In this document: piece after piece, positions 1 through 8,830 of the stretch
Layout of the letters: every line of letters starts with the position of its first letter
How positions within the stretch are numbered: the stretch's first letter is position 1
Origin: an uncultured Lachnospiraceae bacterium
GTDB lineage: Bacteria > Bacillota > Clostridia > Lachnospirales > Lachnospiraceae
Length of the DNA stretch: 64,000 nt
Reading direction: 5' to 3'
Assembly: GCA_910586125.1 (NCBI GenBank)
Contig: CAJUHP010000004.1
Location: 1 to 64,000, forward strand
Position numbers and translations under genes: made by a program
Notes under the pieces: generated by a model
The model's database searches: none
Seen by the model: only the letters and a program-made list of their open reading frames with translations
What the model was told of the DNA's origin: nothing

Positions 1-46
1 CCATTTCTTTATTATGCAGTTTGAATTATACAAGTAGCACAACGAG

Positions 47-166
47 TTAAATTACATAGTTTCCACAATCAATCAGCAAATTTATTTCCTTTTTTCCATC
101 TTTAATTGTAACCAAAAAACTGTCACCTTCACCTGCTTGAAACACATATATCTCCACTTGGATCAT
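47..166 (-). pseudogene. N-terminal fragment of a metallo-beta-lactamase-fold hydrolase
   Basis: A 39-codon reading frame begins at ATG 166 and stops at 47. Its translation has the hydrophobic strand, the AGEGDSFLV stretch and LIDCG ending that I associate with the first two beta strands of MBL-fold hydrolases. The stop comes right after this, before any HxHxDH zinc motif, and the remaining 46 bases to the window edge do not resume the fold in any frame. An 18-codon frame (219 to 163) overlaps its ATG by ATGA, and an extended -10 (TGATATAAT, 255-263) lies upstream. I infer a gene start orphaned by deletion or rearrangement. Bases 220-376 hold otherwise only the terminator of the next gene. 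Confidence 0.4.
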
Positions 167-313
167 AGAAATCCTTCTACTCCCTCAATCTCATCAAAAA
201 CGCTTTCATCAAATAACATCCTCTACTAATCCATCTCACTGATTTATTCTAATCATTATATCAGATTTAAAAAGAATTTCCCATGATTAGCTTCAATATT
301 TCCCAAATTTGAC

Positions 314-356
314 AAAAAAATCCCAAGGATACCTGCAAAGCAAATATCCTCGGGAC
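314..356 (-). terminator. Rho-independent terminator after the small protein gene
   Basis: Arms at 321-336 and 341-355 pair around an AAAG loop. On the minus strand they are followed by seven T residues (314-320), just past the stop at 377. Confidence 0.7.
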
Positions 357-376
357 AAGCTCCTATATATACATCA

Positions 377-574
377 TCAGCAAAAGTTTTGCACCCGCCC
401 TTCCACAATCCAGTGCATCTCCGATTTGGTGGTCACATTCCTTGCCGCCTCTATTACCTGACGTTTTTCCTCATCATTCAATTTGCCATACGCATCCATC
501 GCTTTAGAGTTCATCCCAAGCTGGAAACTAAAACCCATAGGCATGTCAACCTTGTTTTCCATTTGTCCAGCCAT
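377..574 (-). CDS. Small hypothetical protein (65 aa)
   Basis: Function unknown. The short soluble protein starts MAGQMENK. Its C-terminal half is predicted helical and charged (LNDEEKRQVIEAARNV), and it has a single terminal Cys. The start at 574 has a good AAAGGG ribosome site. It lies 52 bp downstream of spoVAC on the same strand and is followed by a clear terminator, so it probably shares the spoVAC transcript. No signal peptide or membrane segment is visible. Confidence 0.6.
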   Translation of the reverse strand: MAGQMENKVDMPMGFSFQLGMNSKAMDAYGKLNDEEKRQVIEAARNVTTKSEMHWIVEGRVQNFC

Positions 575-626
575 TTATATCCCTTTCTTTTTTACAGAAT
601 ATCAAAAGAATTTCATTTTCCTGTCT

Positions 627-1187
627 TTAAAAAATCCCAAACATCTTAAGCGCCCAATAAACCAGCCCCAGCCCCCAGCTGGTAAAAATCCCATAAAGGA
701 TCACCGGCCCTGCGATAGTGAAAATCTTACATCCGATCCCAAACACCTGCCCCTCCTTCTTATATTCAATCGCCGGAGAAACCATCGAATTAGCAAAACC
801 CGTGATCGGCACCAGCGCCCCGGCTCCGCCGAATTTTACAATGGAACCAAACCAGTTGAAGCCGGTCAGCAAAATTGCCGCGCCCACCAAAGCAACCGAC
901 GTCCAGGTTCCCGCCGCTTCCTTTTCAAGCCCCATAGACAGAAGCCAGGAGGTGAGAGCCTGGCCGAGACAGCAGATAATACCGCCCACCAGAAACGCCT
1001 TCGCCATATTGGCCGGCGTGTTGTGAACCGGCGTCACCTCTTTTACATACCGGCTGTATTCCTCCGGTGTCATGGACCAGCTCAAATCGCTGCCGCCGGA
1101 CGGCTTTCTGCTTCGGCTCTCTCTCTGTTCTCCCTTTTCTGTGCTTGTCAGCGCTTCCCTATTCTGTTCCTTCTCGATCTCAGCCAT
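627..1187 (-). CDS. spoVAC: Stage V sporulation protein AC (SpoVAC)
   Basis: SpoVAC is an inner-membrane subunit of the SpoVA channel, which moves dipicolinic acid in spore formation and germination. The 186-aa protein has a hydrophilic, Ser/Arg/Glu-rich N-terminal extension (about residues 1-40), then the family motif region MTPEEYSRYVKEVTPV, followed by hydrophobic segments (AFLVGGIICCLGQAL; SVALVGAAILLTGF; a conserved GGAGALVPITGFANSM stretch; a C-terminal segment). The AAAGGA ribosome site supports the start. Oddly, spoVAD and spoVAE do not follow; only a 65-aa unknown protein does. It may therefore be a stand-alone paralogue. Confidence 0.9.
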   Translation of the reverse strand: MAEIEKEQNREALTSTEKGEQRESRSRKPSGGSDLSWSMTPEEYSRYVKEVTPVHNTPANMAKAFLVGGIICCLGQALTSWLLSMGLEKEAAGTWTSVALVGAAILLTGFNWFGSIVKFGGAGALVPITGFANSMVSPAIEYKKEGQVFGIGCKIFTIAGPVILYGIFTSWGLGLVYWALKMFGIF

Positions 1188-1290
1188 CTTTCATCCTTTC
1201 CTTGCCGTGTTCCTCATCTTGATTTCAGTATGGCTGTTCTCTCTGTTCTTTATTCAAAAAAACATCGCATAAAAACCGAAACCGGTCCAA

Positions 1291-2211
1291 TCAGGGTTCT
1301 GCTTTTGTGATATCGCTTCCAAAATATTTTACCGACAATTCCGAAAGCTCCCCGGATGTTTTCATCTCCGACAAAACCTCGTTGACGGCAGCCAAAAGCG
1401 AAGCGGAATCCTCCCCCTTCTGTACGGGAATCGCAATCTCTGTCGCCTCGTCATTCAGCACGGCAATCTTGATGCCCGCGTCCGGATGCGATTTCATGTA
1501 ATCGTAATACGATACCTCTGCATTCAGCGTCGCGTCGATGCGGCCGCTTAGAAGCAGCTCAAAGGTCTGGTTCAGATCGTTGACGCCCGTCACCTTGGCG
1601 CCGTATTCTTCAGCCACCTTCGCATAGACGCTGTTTAACGTATTGGCTGTCTTTTTGCCGTTTAAATCCTCCATGGCCTGAATCGCCTCATTATCTCCGG
1701 CGACAATCACAGCGATGCGGTCATAGGCATAGGGATCTGAAAAATCGTATTTCTCCCTGCGTTCCTCATCCACGCTGACGCCGTTTATCACCAGATCGTA
1801 CCTCCCTGCGTCAAAGCCTGCCAGAAGTCCGTCAAATTCTCCCTCCACAAACACAGCCTCAACGCCCAGCTTCTGTGCGATCCTTTTCGCAACCTCCACG
1901 TCAAATCCCACCAGCTCGTCGTTCTCGTCATGGTAAGTCCAGGGCGACCAGGTCCCCTCCATGGCAATCACAATCTCTCCTTTTTCCTGAATCTGCGCGA
2001 GACGGTCGCCGGCGCCTCCCTCTTCCCTCTGTGAAGCGGCCGGGGTCTCCTCTCCATCCTTGCTCTCCTGCGCCTGCGAAACCGGCTGGGTATCCCTGCC
2101 GCCGGCACTCGTCTCCTCCTCCTTGGAACATCCCGCCAGGCTCAAAAGCCCCAAAGCCAGCGATAACACCAGTACCACGATAAGACTCGCAACATATTTT
2201 TTGTTTTTCAT
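1291..2211 (-). CDS. Amino-acid ABC transporter substrate-binding lipoprotein
   Basis: This is an extracytoplasmic solute receptor of the SBP_bac_3 (polar amino acid) family. The 306-aa protein has a signal peptide ending in the lipobox LAGC (Cys 28), then an acidic/Ser-rich linker, then the binding fold starting near IVIAMEGTWSPWTYHDEND, with the typical GFDVEVAKRIAQKLG and later GRYDLVINGVS segments. A strong AGAGGAG ribosome site precedes ATG 2211. It is the last gene of a three-gene importer operon (permease, ATPase, receptor). The ligand is not decidable from sequence; cystine, glutamine or other polar amino acids are the usual candidates. Confidence 0.9.
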   Translation of the reverse strand: MKNKKYVASLIVVLVLSLALGLLSLAGCSKEEETSAGGRDTQPVSQAQESKDGEETPAASQREEGGAGDRLAQIQEKGEIVIAMEGTWSPWTYHDENDELVGFDVEVAKRIAQKLGVEAVFVEGEFDGLLAGFDAGRYDLVINGVSVDEERREKYDFSDPYAYDRIAVIVAGDNEAIQAMEDLNGKKTANTLNSVYAKVAEEYGAKVTGVNDLNQTFELLLSGRIDATLNAEVSYYDYMKSHPDAGIKIAVLNDEATEIAIPVQKGEDSASLLAAVNEVLSEMKTSGELSELSVKYFGSDITKAEP

Positions 2212-2333
2212 GCTGTCATTCTCCTCTTTTCTGCTCTTTTTGTTTCTCTCTTTTTGTTCGTCTCTTTCTGTTTGATTTGCTGATTCATACCCGATTCCCG
2301 TTTTGCTTGTCTTCTATCTTCTGTGTTCTTACC

Positions 2334-3080
<747 letters not shown>

Positions 3081-3083
3081 GAC

Positions 3084-3758
3084 TCAACCTCCCTGCTGCC
3101 CGTAGGCGTTCAGCTTCTTCTCCCCCATTCTCTGCAGCCTTGTCAGCACGGTGGAAAACATCAGATATATCAATCCTACCTCGATATAGAGCGCCAGCGG
3201 TTCATACGTTCGGGCCACGATGCGCTGCGTCGCCATAAACATCTCTGTGACCGTGATATTGGCCGCCAAGGAAGTGTCTTTTACCATGGCAATCAGCGAA
3301 TTGGAAAGCGGCGGAAACGCGGTCCGCATGGCCTGAGGCAGGATGATCCGGCGCACCGTTTGCAGATATGACATGCCGACGCAGTATCCTGCCTCCAACT
3401 GCCCGACCGGCACGGATTCCAGAGCCGCCCGAATTGTCTCCGCGCAATACGCCCCTTCATTGAGCGAAAAAACAATCACGGCCGACGGAAAAGGGTCCAG
3501 CACAATTCCCAGTTTCGGCAAGCCAAAAAAGACAATATACAACTGAACCAGCAGCGGTGTACCGCGGACGACCCATATGTAAAAACGGGCCAACGGTTTC
3601 AGAATACGGACATTCGCATACTGAACCATGGCCATGACAACGGCGATGCCAAGCGCCAACGTGAAAGAAATCGCCGTCAGCGGAATGGTCATCGTCAAAC
3701 CTGGTATCAAAATCTTTCCAAAGGAATCGACCAGGATACCCCATAATCGTTCACTCAA
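3084..3758 (-). CDS. Amino-acid ABC transporter permease
   Basis: This is the membrane subunit of the importer (HisM/GlnP family, 224 aa, about five membrane helices). The EAA-type cytoplasmic loop is visible as EAGYCVGMSYLQTVRRIILPQAMR. The start is TTG at 3758, preceded by GGAGG; no ATG is available near the N-terminus, and a later Met would delete the first helix. It is the first gene of the operon, about 110 nt downstream of a strong promoter, with an inverted-repeat leader in between. Confidence 0.9.
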   Translation of the reverse strand: MSERLWGILVDSFGKILIPGLTMTIPLTAISFTLALGIAVVMAMVQYANVRILKPLARFYIWVVRGTPLLVQLYIVFFGLPKLGIVLDPFPSAVIVFSLNEGAYCAETIRAALESVPVGQLEAGYCVGMSYLQTVRRIILPQAMRTAFPPLSNSLIAMVKDTSLAANITVTEMFMATQRIVARTYEPLALYIEVGLIYLMFSTVLTRLQRMGEKKLNAYGQQGG

Positions 3759-3779
3759 CCTTTCTTCGCCTCCTCTTTC

Positions 3780-3842
3780 GTGTGCTGTCCGATGGAAATT
3801 TAGACAAGGGGGGTCTGCCTGAATAGAACCCGATCAGCACAC
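3780..3842 (-). promoter_or_regulatory. Structured 5' leader of the amino-acid importer
   Basis: Between the promoter and the TTG start the transcript can close an 8-bp perfect outer stem (arms 3780-3787 and 3835-3842, GTGTGCTG/CAGCACAC). Inside is a second hairpin (AGAC/GTCT around 3802-3815). No riboswitch class known to me fits. It may be an RNA control element or an operator-type inverted repeat. Confidence 0.4.
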
Positions 3843-3873
3843 TGAATTTTCTGGTTCAAGCAAACCTTCCGGT

Positions 3874-3902
3874 AGTATAATGCAATTTTACCGAATTGAC
3901 AA
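3874..3902 (-). promoter_or_regulatory. Promoter of the amino-acid importer operon
   Basis: -35 TTGTCA (3897-3902) and -10 TATACT (3874-3879) are separated by 17 bp, about 115 bp upstream of the permease start. Bases 3903-4110 hold no gene that I can support. The only other structure there is a weak hairpin with a T-run near 3977-4010 that may end the rubrerythrin transcript. Confidence 0.7.
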
Positions 3903-4110
3903 GTACTTCCTGCTCTCAAAGCCGCCTGTTATAGCTATAAGAACCATAACCGGCACACGCAAATCCATAATCCGTCAAAAACAGGCGCTCCTTTTGGCAG
4001 AAGCACCTGCATTGTACCGCGGTTTCTGTTTTGTGTCCAATACCTGTACGGCATGTTCTGACATTCCTCTTTTGCATAACAGCGTGATGGGGGTTCGCTG
4101 TCTTCCCCCT

Positions 4111-4707
4111 TTATTTCGTCCAGGGCGCTTCCTCCAGCCGCACAAAATATCCCTGGTCATGGTGGCATACCGGACATTTACCCGGAGCGGCGGCCGCCTT
4201 GTGGATATGCCCGCAGTTTAAGCACATCCAGTACGTTTCTCCTTCGGCCGAGAACAGGCGGTCCTGCTCCATCCACTGGGCATAGCGCCCAAAACGCTCG
4301 GCATGGCTTTTTTCGATCTCTGCAATCTGATAAAAAGCATAGGCGATTGCCGTAAACCCTTCTTCTTTGGCTTTGTCTCCAAAAGCCTTATAGACTACGC
4401 CGTACTCTTCCAGTTCATTGTGTTCCGCCATACGCAAAAGCCCGGCCATACTGCTGTCAAAATCCACCGGATATCCGCCGTCCACATGGATCGTCTCCCC
4501 GACCATTTCCTTCAAAAAATCATAGAAAATCTCGGCGTGTTCTTTCTCCTGATCCGCCGTATATTGAAAAATGCGCTCCAGCACCTGAAGCTTCTGCTCC
4601 TTTGCCTGGGCGGCGGCAAAGGTATAGCGGTTTCTGGCCTGGCTCTCTCCGGCAAAGGCCCGCATCAGATTATCTCTTGTCTCGCTGTTCTTAAAATCGA
4701 CTGCCAT
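4111..4707 (-). CDS. rbr: Rubrerythrin
   Basis: Rubrerythrin is a peroxide-reducing non-haem di-iron protein for oxidative-stress defence in anaerobes. The four-helix di-iron domain (about residues 1-140) shows the ligand motifs ESQARNRY, ADQEKEHAEIF, EYGVVY and IAEIEKSHAERF. The C-terminal rubredoxin domain has CxxC pairs in CLNCGH and CPVCHH. Translation is set at ATG 4707 because CAGGAGG lies 8-9 nt upstream; longer in-frame extensions lack family similarity. A 23-codon frame with its own strong ribosome site precedes it. Confidence 0.95.
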   Translation of the reverse strand: MAVDFKNSETRDNLMRAFAGESQARNRYTFAAAQAKEQKLQVLERIFQYTADQEKEHAEIFYDFLKEMVGETIHVDGGYPVDFDSSMAGLLRMAEHNELEEYGVVYKAFGDKAKEEGFTAIAYAFYQIAEIEKSHAERFGRYAQWMEQDRLFSAEGETYWMCLNCGHIHKAAAAPGKCPVCHHDQGYFVRLEEAPWTK

Positions 4708-4768
4708 AATTCCAGTTCCTCCTGACGGTTTTCTTCCTCTGAAGCCTTCATGTGTCGCACATGCAAAC

Positions 4769-4840
4769 TTACATGAGATACTCCACATTTTCCGGCTCGA
4801 TACTTATATTAATATAGCGGTTTCTCATGCTTTTATACAT
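4769..4840 (-). CDS. Possible leader peptide upstream of rubrerythrin (23 aa)
   Basis: The frame runs from ATG 4840 to TAA at 4769 and begins MYKSMRNRYINI. It has a textbook AAGGAG site 7 nt upstream, better than many real genes here. No family is recognised. It lies 61 bp before rbr on the same strand, so it could be a short translated leader or a chance frame. The rest of 4708-5047 holds only promoter sequence. Confidence 0.35.
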   Translation of the reverse strand: MYKSMRNRYINISIEPENVEYLM

Positions 4841-4912
4841 GGAACCGCTCCTTTTTATCCTTCTTGTCTTTTGTGCAAAACGCCGAAAAATAAATTGTTT
4901 TCCAATAGAAAG

Positions 4913-4941
4913 TTGTAAATATTCTTAAAATCATATATAAT
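4913..4941 (+). promoter_or_regulatory. Promoter of the PRT-like gene
   Basis: -35 TTGTAA (4913-4918) and -10 TATAAT (4936-4941) with 17-bp spacing give a leader of about 100 nt before ATG 5048. Confidence 0.65.
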
Positions 4942-5047
4942 AAAAGCAAGCGCCGGACATTCCGATGCACATCATGCCAGCCGCTGCGGTTTCGGTTCTG
5001 AAAACCGCCGCCGCTCTACGAGAATGCCGCGAGGAAAGGAGAAACTT

Positions 5048-5689
5048 ATGGAAAACAAATACATTAAATTCTATTCCAAGGCCGGGAGTAATATTATCCT
5101 CCGGGCCGTCCCCGGACATTTTGCCACCAGCCACTCCCATATCAATTATTATGCTGATATGACGGGACTGAAAACCCGCCGCTCCGAGGCGGCCGCCGTG
5201 GGCAAGGCTTTTGTGCAGAGGCTGCCAGGTGACACGATCGTCGATACGATCTGCTGCCTGGACGGCTGCGAGATGATCGGCGCGTATGTGGCCGAAGAAC
5301 TGGAGAAGGGCAACTTCCCCTGTATGAATATGCACCAGACGGTCTACGTGGTAACGCCGGAATTCAATATGACCAACCAGATGATTTTCCGGGATAATCT
5401 GACGACCGCCATCCAGGGCAAAAATATTATCCTGCTCTTGGCGACTACCACCACCGGTATGACGCTGCACCGGAGCTTGCGCTGCATCGAATATTACGGC
5501 GGCCATGTTCAGGCGATTTTCTCGGTATTCAGCGCCGTTAAATCTGTCAGCGGCCTCAAAATCGAGTCCATGTTTGATACCAGCGATCTGCCCGGCTATC
5601 AGGCGTACGAGGTACATAACTGTCCGCTCTGCAAGAACAAACAGCGGCTTGATGCCATGGTAAACGGTCACGGCTATTCCAAACTCTAA
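5048..5689 (+). CDS. Phosphoribosyltransferase-like protein (orotate PRT family, divergent)
   Basis: This 213-aa protein resembles proteins annotated as orotate phosphoribosyltransferase in Lachnospiraceae. A Rossmann-like core runs to GKNIILLLATTTTGMTLHRSL, the position of the PRPP loop. In active type I PRTs this loop carries two acidic residues before the TTG (DDxxTTG type). Here they are replaced by Ala-Thr, so catalysis on PRPP is doubtful. The C-terminus has a CPLC pair. ATG 5048 was chosen over an upstream Met because of the GGAAAGGAG site. It is monocistronic, with its own promoter and terminator. A role in nucleotide metabolism is inference only. Confidence 0.65.
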   Translation: MENKYIKFYSKAGSNIILRAVPGHFATSHSHINYYADMTGLKTRRSEAAAVGKAFVQRLPGDTIVDTICCLDGCEMIGAYVAEELEKGNFPCMNMHQTVYVVTPEFNMTNQMIFRDNLTTAIQGKNIILLLATTTTGMTLHRSLRCIEYYGGHVQAIFSVFSAVKSVSGLKIESMFDTSDLPGYQAYEVHNCPLCKNKQRLDAMVNGHGYSKL

Positions 5690-5775
5690 AGCTGCGTTTT
5701 CACAGGCAGAGCCATACCGCCTGCTCATGAATAATCCGGGCGGGAGTTTTGTGTCCGGATAGAACGGCAATCTGA

Positions 5776-5806
5776 AATCGGGCGGAAATATTTTCCGCCC
5801 GATTTT
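5776..5806. terminator. Bidirectional terminator
   Basis: A perfect hairpin (AATCGGGCGGAAA arm and its complement) is flanked by A and T runs. It sits between the PRT-like gene and the convergent GH85 gene and can serve both. Confidence 0.85.
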
Positions 5807-5817
5807 AAACAATGCTC

Positions 5818-8784
5818 CTATTTGAGTCCATACACTTCCACTTCATAAATGCGCGCCGCGCTGTCGCTCCCCTGCGTAGGTATCTCCGTCACCAGCCGGA
5901 CAAATCTTGCCTCTATCGGCGCAAATGCGTCGTGGGTTATAGCTTCCGTGTTGTCTGTCACTCTCCGCACTTCGATAAAGCTCTCTCCGTCTTCGCTGAC
6001 CAGGATCGTATAGGCTCTCGTATTCATATCCGCGCTCTCTCCGCCGGCCCCGGCATGGTAGAGATCCACGGCGCTCACCGTCATATTCTCCCCCAGATCC
6101 AGGGTGATCTCGTGCGGCGCTTCCCCCGTGGCGCACCACTTCTTTGTCCGGTCTCCGTCCACGGCAAATGCCGGCGCTTCCTGTTCGTTCACATAGGTAT
6201 CCGCCTGTACCGAAACGCCTTTGGAGAGAAGGGAAAGTCCCTGGGATGCCTCCCTGGTAATCACAATATACGATTCCGCCGACGCCTCGCTGCTCCCGGA
6301 TGCGTTTTCTGCCTTGACTGAAACCGGATAAACGCCCTCCTCGGAGTAGGTGACAGAGACGGTCTCTCCCTGCGCGCTCTCCAAATCAGCTCCTGTAAAC
6401 GTCCACGTCACCTGCTCGGTATTTCGGGAACAGAGACTCTGGAACGTGATGGTTTCCCCCGGCGCCGCCAGCGTGATATCTGCCGTAAACGCCGCCTTGG
6501 GAATGCTGTTATCCGGCCACTCAAATGCAATCTGCGCACCGGTTCCCTCTTCTGAAAGCACGTTGACGGGAACCACTTCCAAAACAGTCCGGCTTTCCTC
6601 GTGGAAACGCGGCAGCGCGTCAATATAATAACTCTCCGTGTTGGATACACCGATCAGAGACCGTGTCTGATCCGCATGAATGCGGTAAATCTCATAGTAA
6701 GCCGACGGCATATCGGACTCCCAGGACAGGCGTATGCCGGCATATATCCCATCCTCGTCAAATCCCTGCGCTAAAATCTGCACGCCGTTCACCGCCGCCT
6801 TGAAAGCGGTTCCCGCCTCCGCTATCGTCAGATTGCCCAGGAAAATCTTTGCTTCCTCCGCGTCTTTGTCCGCCGCCATATTGCAGGAGATCGTCTTGAT
6901 ATTTTGTCCTGCCAGACCGGACAGATCATAGGATATAACCGTCCAATCCGTTCCTGCCTTTTGATCCCCCTTTAACGGAACTTCCGTATCGTCCTCCATA
7001 GTCAGAACGAGATCCAGGGCAATTTCGCTTCCCTTCGCTTTGGCGGTGACAGTACAGAGCATCGAATCTTTTACAGGAAGCTGCGCGCTGTACAGCCGGA
7101 TTGTTGAGGACGTCCCCTGTCTCATGGCGCCGGACAGCAGAAGGCTGCTGCCGCCGTACCAGGCATCCTCCATACTGAGAGCCGCTGCCAAATGATTTCC
7201 CTCTCCGTTCTCGATCCGATACCGGTAAGTGGGCAGAATATCCGACAGGCTGCGGTTATTCCAGTCGGACTGACTGATCTGACAGCCTTCTTTAAAGAAA
7301 CCATAGCCGTTGCCCATACAAAAATTTGTCACAAAAGGAAGGGAGGTAACAGCCGTGCGCTCCGCGATATAAGTGGAAATTCCTCTCCAGAGGACAACGC
7401 TCTTTTTCTCCGCCTCAGCAAAAGGATCTCCCGCCTCATTCACCCACAGTCTATTTTCTTTTTTCTGGAAATCCTCCAAATTTTCAGCGCTGAAATACGC
7501 CCAGCTCGGACAGTAAAGTCCCAGAGAAGTATAGGTCCCTCCTTCCGGGTTTTCAAACAGGCTCCAGTTTATATTCGTATGATAACCGTCGCTCTGAATA
7601 TCCACCCCTGCGTACAGATCATAGGGATCGATCTCGCTGCCCCCTGCCAGAGCCGCCGAATCTTTCAAAAGCTCCTGCGAGCCAAAGATACCGTCCTTCC
7701 AACCAAAGTTCACAAACATGCCATCGGCCAGCGCTTTTTCGCCTTTCAGAAACGATATATTCTTTTCGGTCAGAGCGTTCTGCCAGTTAATCTGTCCCTC
7801 CTTTGTCATGGAGTCGTAATAGATAAGCTCCAGCTCCGGTGCCCGCTCCTTAAAATAAGCAAGAAATTCCTGCATTCTGACCGCATGATCCTGTGTCAGC
7901 GGCTCCTCGGTCGTCCCTTCTGTCTCCTGATTGATAAACCATCCGTCAAACCGGAGCACTCTGGCCGCCTCAATCAATTTATCCGCAACCGGATAAGACC
8001 CGTCTTTTTCTTTGGTCAGCAAATCCTCCAGCCACTCCATGCGGCCTCCGTGGGCCGTCTGAGGCATGAAGACCGTCCCCAGCACGATCACGCCGTTTTT
8101 ATGCGCCGCATCCGTCACGTCCGCCGACGGCGGCACGATCAGTCCCTCCCCCGAAGATCCGCCCCAGTATACCAGCGTATCCACATACTGCCAGTAGGAA
8201 AATACATTGGCCTCGGCCGTTCCTCCTCCGTGGGGAAGATTGCCGCTCGTATTGCTGTTCATGATGGCAAGGGCCATCAGTTTTGTCTGCGTATTCTGTG
8301 TGGCATTCACTGTCTCCAGCTCTTTTCGGTCCACGCGCCGGGCCAGGGGAACGGTGCTGACGTGAAACAACAGCTCCTCATCCTCCTGCGGATTCCACTG
8401 AAGAATCTCCGCCGGGAACCAATACGGAACCTCCGGCCGCACCGCCAAAACAATATCGGGATTTTCATTCTCCGGCGTCACGGTATAGCCTGGCGGCGCC
8501 TGCTGTATCTCTGCCCCGCCGGACTGGTCTGATGTCTCCGGCATACCGGATTGCCCCGAAAGATCCGGCGTTTCGTCCGTTTCTGTGACAGATTCCCCCA
8601 AATCGGATTCTGCCGGCGGCTCCGGCTGACTTTCGTTCGATATTGTCTCCTGCGCCGTCTCAGCAAAAGAGCCGGTCTGCCCTGCCAAAATCTCTCCGCC
8701 ATTGCCGCAGGCGGCAGCATTCGCCGCCAATACAGCTGCAAGCAGAAGCGCTGTCCGCTTTTTCACGATATTCTTTTTCAGCAT
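5818..8784 (-). CDS. Secreted GH85 endo-beta-N-acetylglucosaminidase (lipoprotein)
   Basis: This enzyme would cleave the chitobiose core of N-linked glycans at the cell surface. The 988-aa protein has a signal peptide with a lipobox-like AAAC (Cys 26), a Ser/Thr/Glu/Pro-rich linker to about residue 100, then the GH85 domain with substrate-loop segments MALAIMNSNTSGN and DTLVYWGG. The catalytic Asn285/Glu287 lie in GWFINQETEG, the GH85 signature. A PKD-like domain follows (about 750-830), then a C-terminal F5/8-type discoidin (CBM32-like) domain. The start at 8784 has TGAGG 9 nt upstream; an in-frame ATG at 8799 is the alternative. It follows sdaAA by under 50 bp, with no terminator between. 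Confidence 0.92.
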   Translation of the reverse strand: MLKKNIVKKRTALLLAAVLAANAAACGNGGEILAGQTGSFAETAQETISNESQPEPPAESDLGESVTETDETPDLSGQSGMPETSDQSGGAEIQQAPPGYTVTPENENPDIVLAVRPEVPYWFPAEILQWNPQEDEELLFHVSTVPLARRVDRKELETVNATQNTQTKLMALAIMNSNTSGNLPHGGGTAEANVFSYWQYVDTLVYWGGSSGEGLIVPPSADVTDAAHKNGVIVLGTVFMPQTAHGGRMEWLEDLLTKEKDGSYPVADKLIEAARVLRFDGWFINQETEGTTEEPLTQDHAVRMQEFLAYFKERAPELELIYYDSMTKEGQINWQNALTEKNISFLKGEKALADGMFVNFGWKDGIFGSQELLKDSAALAGGSEIDPYDLYAGVDIQSDGYHTNINWSLFENPEGGTYTSLGLYCPSWAYFSAENLEDFQKKENRLWVNEAGDPFAEAEKKSVVLWRGISTYIAERTAVTSLPFVTNFCMGNGYGFFKEGCQISQSDWNNRSLSDILPTYRYRIENGEGNHLAAALSMEDAWYGGSSLLLSGAMRQGTSSTIRLYSAQLPVKDSMLCTVTAKAKGSEIALDLVLTMEDDTEVPLKGDQKAGTDWTVISYDLSGLAGQNIKTISCNMAADKDAEEAKIFLGNLTIAEAGTAFKAAVNGVQILAQGFDEDGIYAGIRLSWESDMPSAYYEIYRIHADQTRSLIGVSNTESYYIDALPRFHEESRTVLEVVPVNVLSEEGTGAQIAFEWPDNSIPKAAFTADITLAAPGETITFQSLCSRNTEQVTWTFTGADLESAQGETVSVTYSEEGVYPVSVKAENASGSSEASAESYIVITREASQGLSLLSKGVSVQADTYVNEQEAPAFAVDGDRTKKWCATGEAPHEITLDLGENMTVSAVDLYHAGAGGESADMNTRAYTILVSEDGESFIEVRRVTDNTEAITHDAFAPIEARFVRLVTEIPTQGSDSAARIYEVEVYGLK

Positions 8785-8830
8785 ATTCTGAAACCTCATA
8801 TATGTTTTTTCAATGCCTTTTTCTTCTTGG

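Noticed and set aside
4931..5812. 293-codon frame antisense to the PRT-like gene
   Set aside because: It mirrors a gene with clear family similarity, promoter and terminator; its own translation has no recognisable motif and it runs through the terminator.
7192..8532. 446-codon frame antisense to the GH85 gene
   Set aside because: It lies inside a well-supported GH85 domain; the Arg/His-rich translation is typical of a GC-rich shadow frame.
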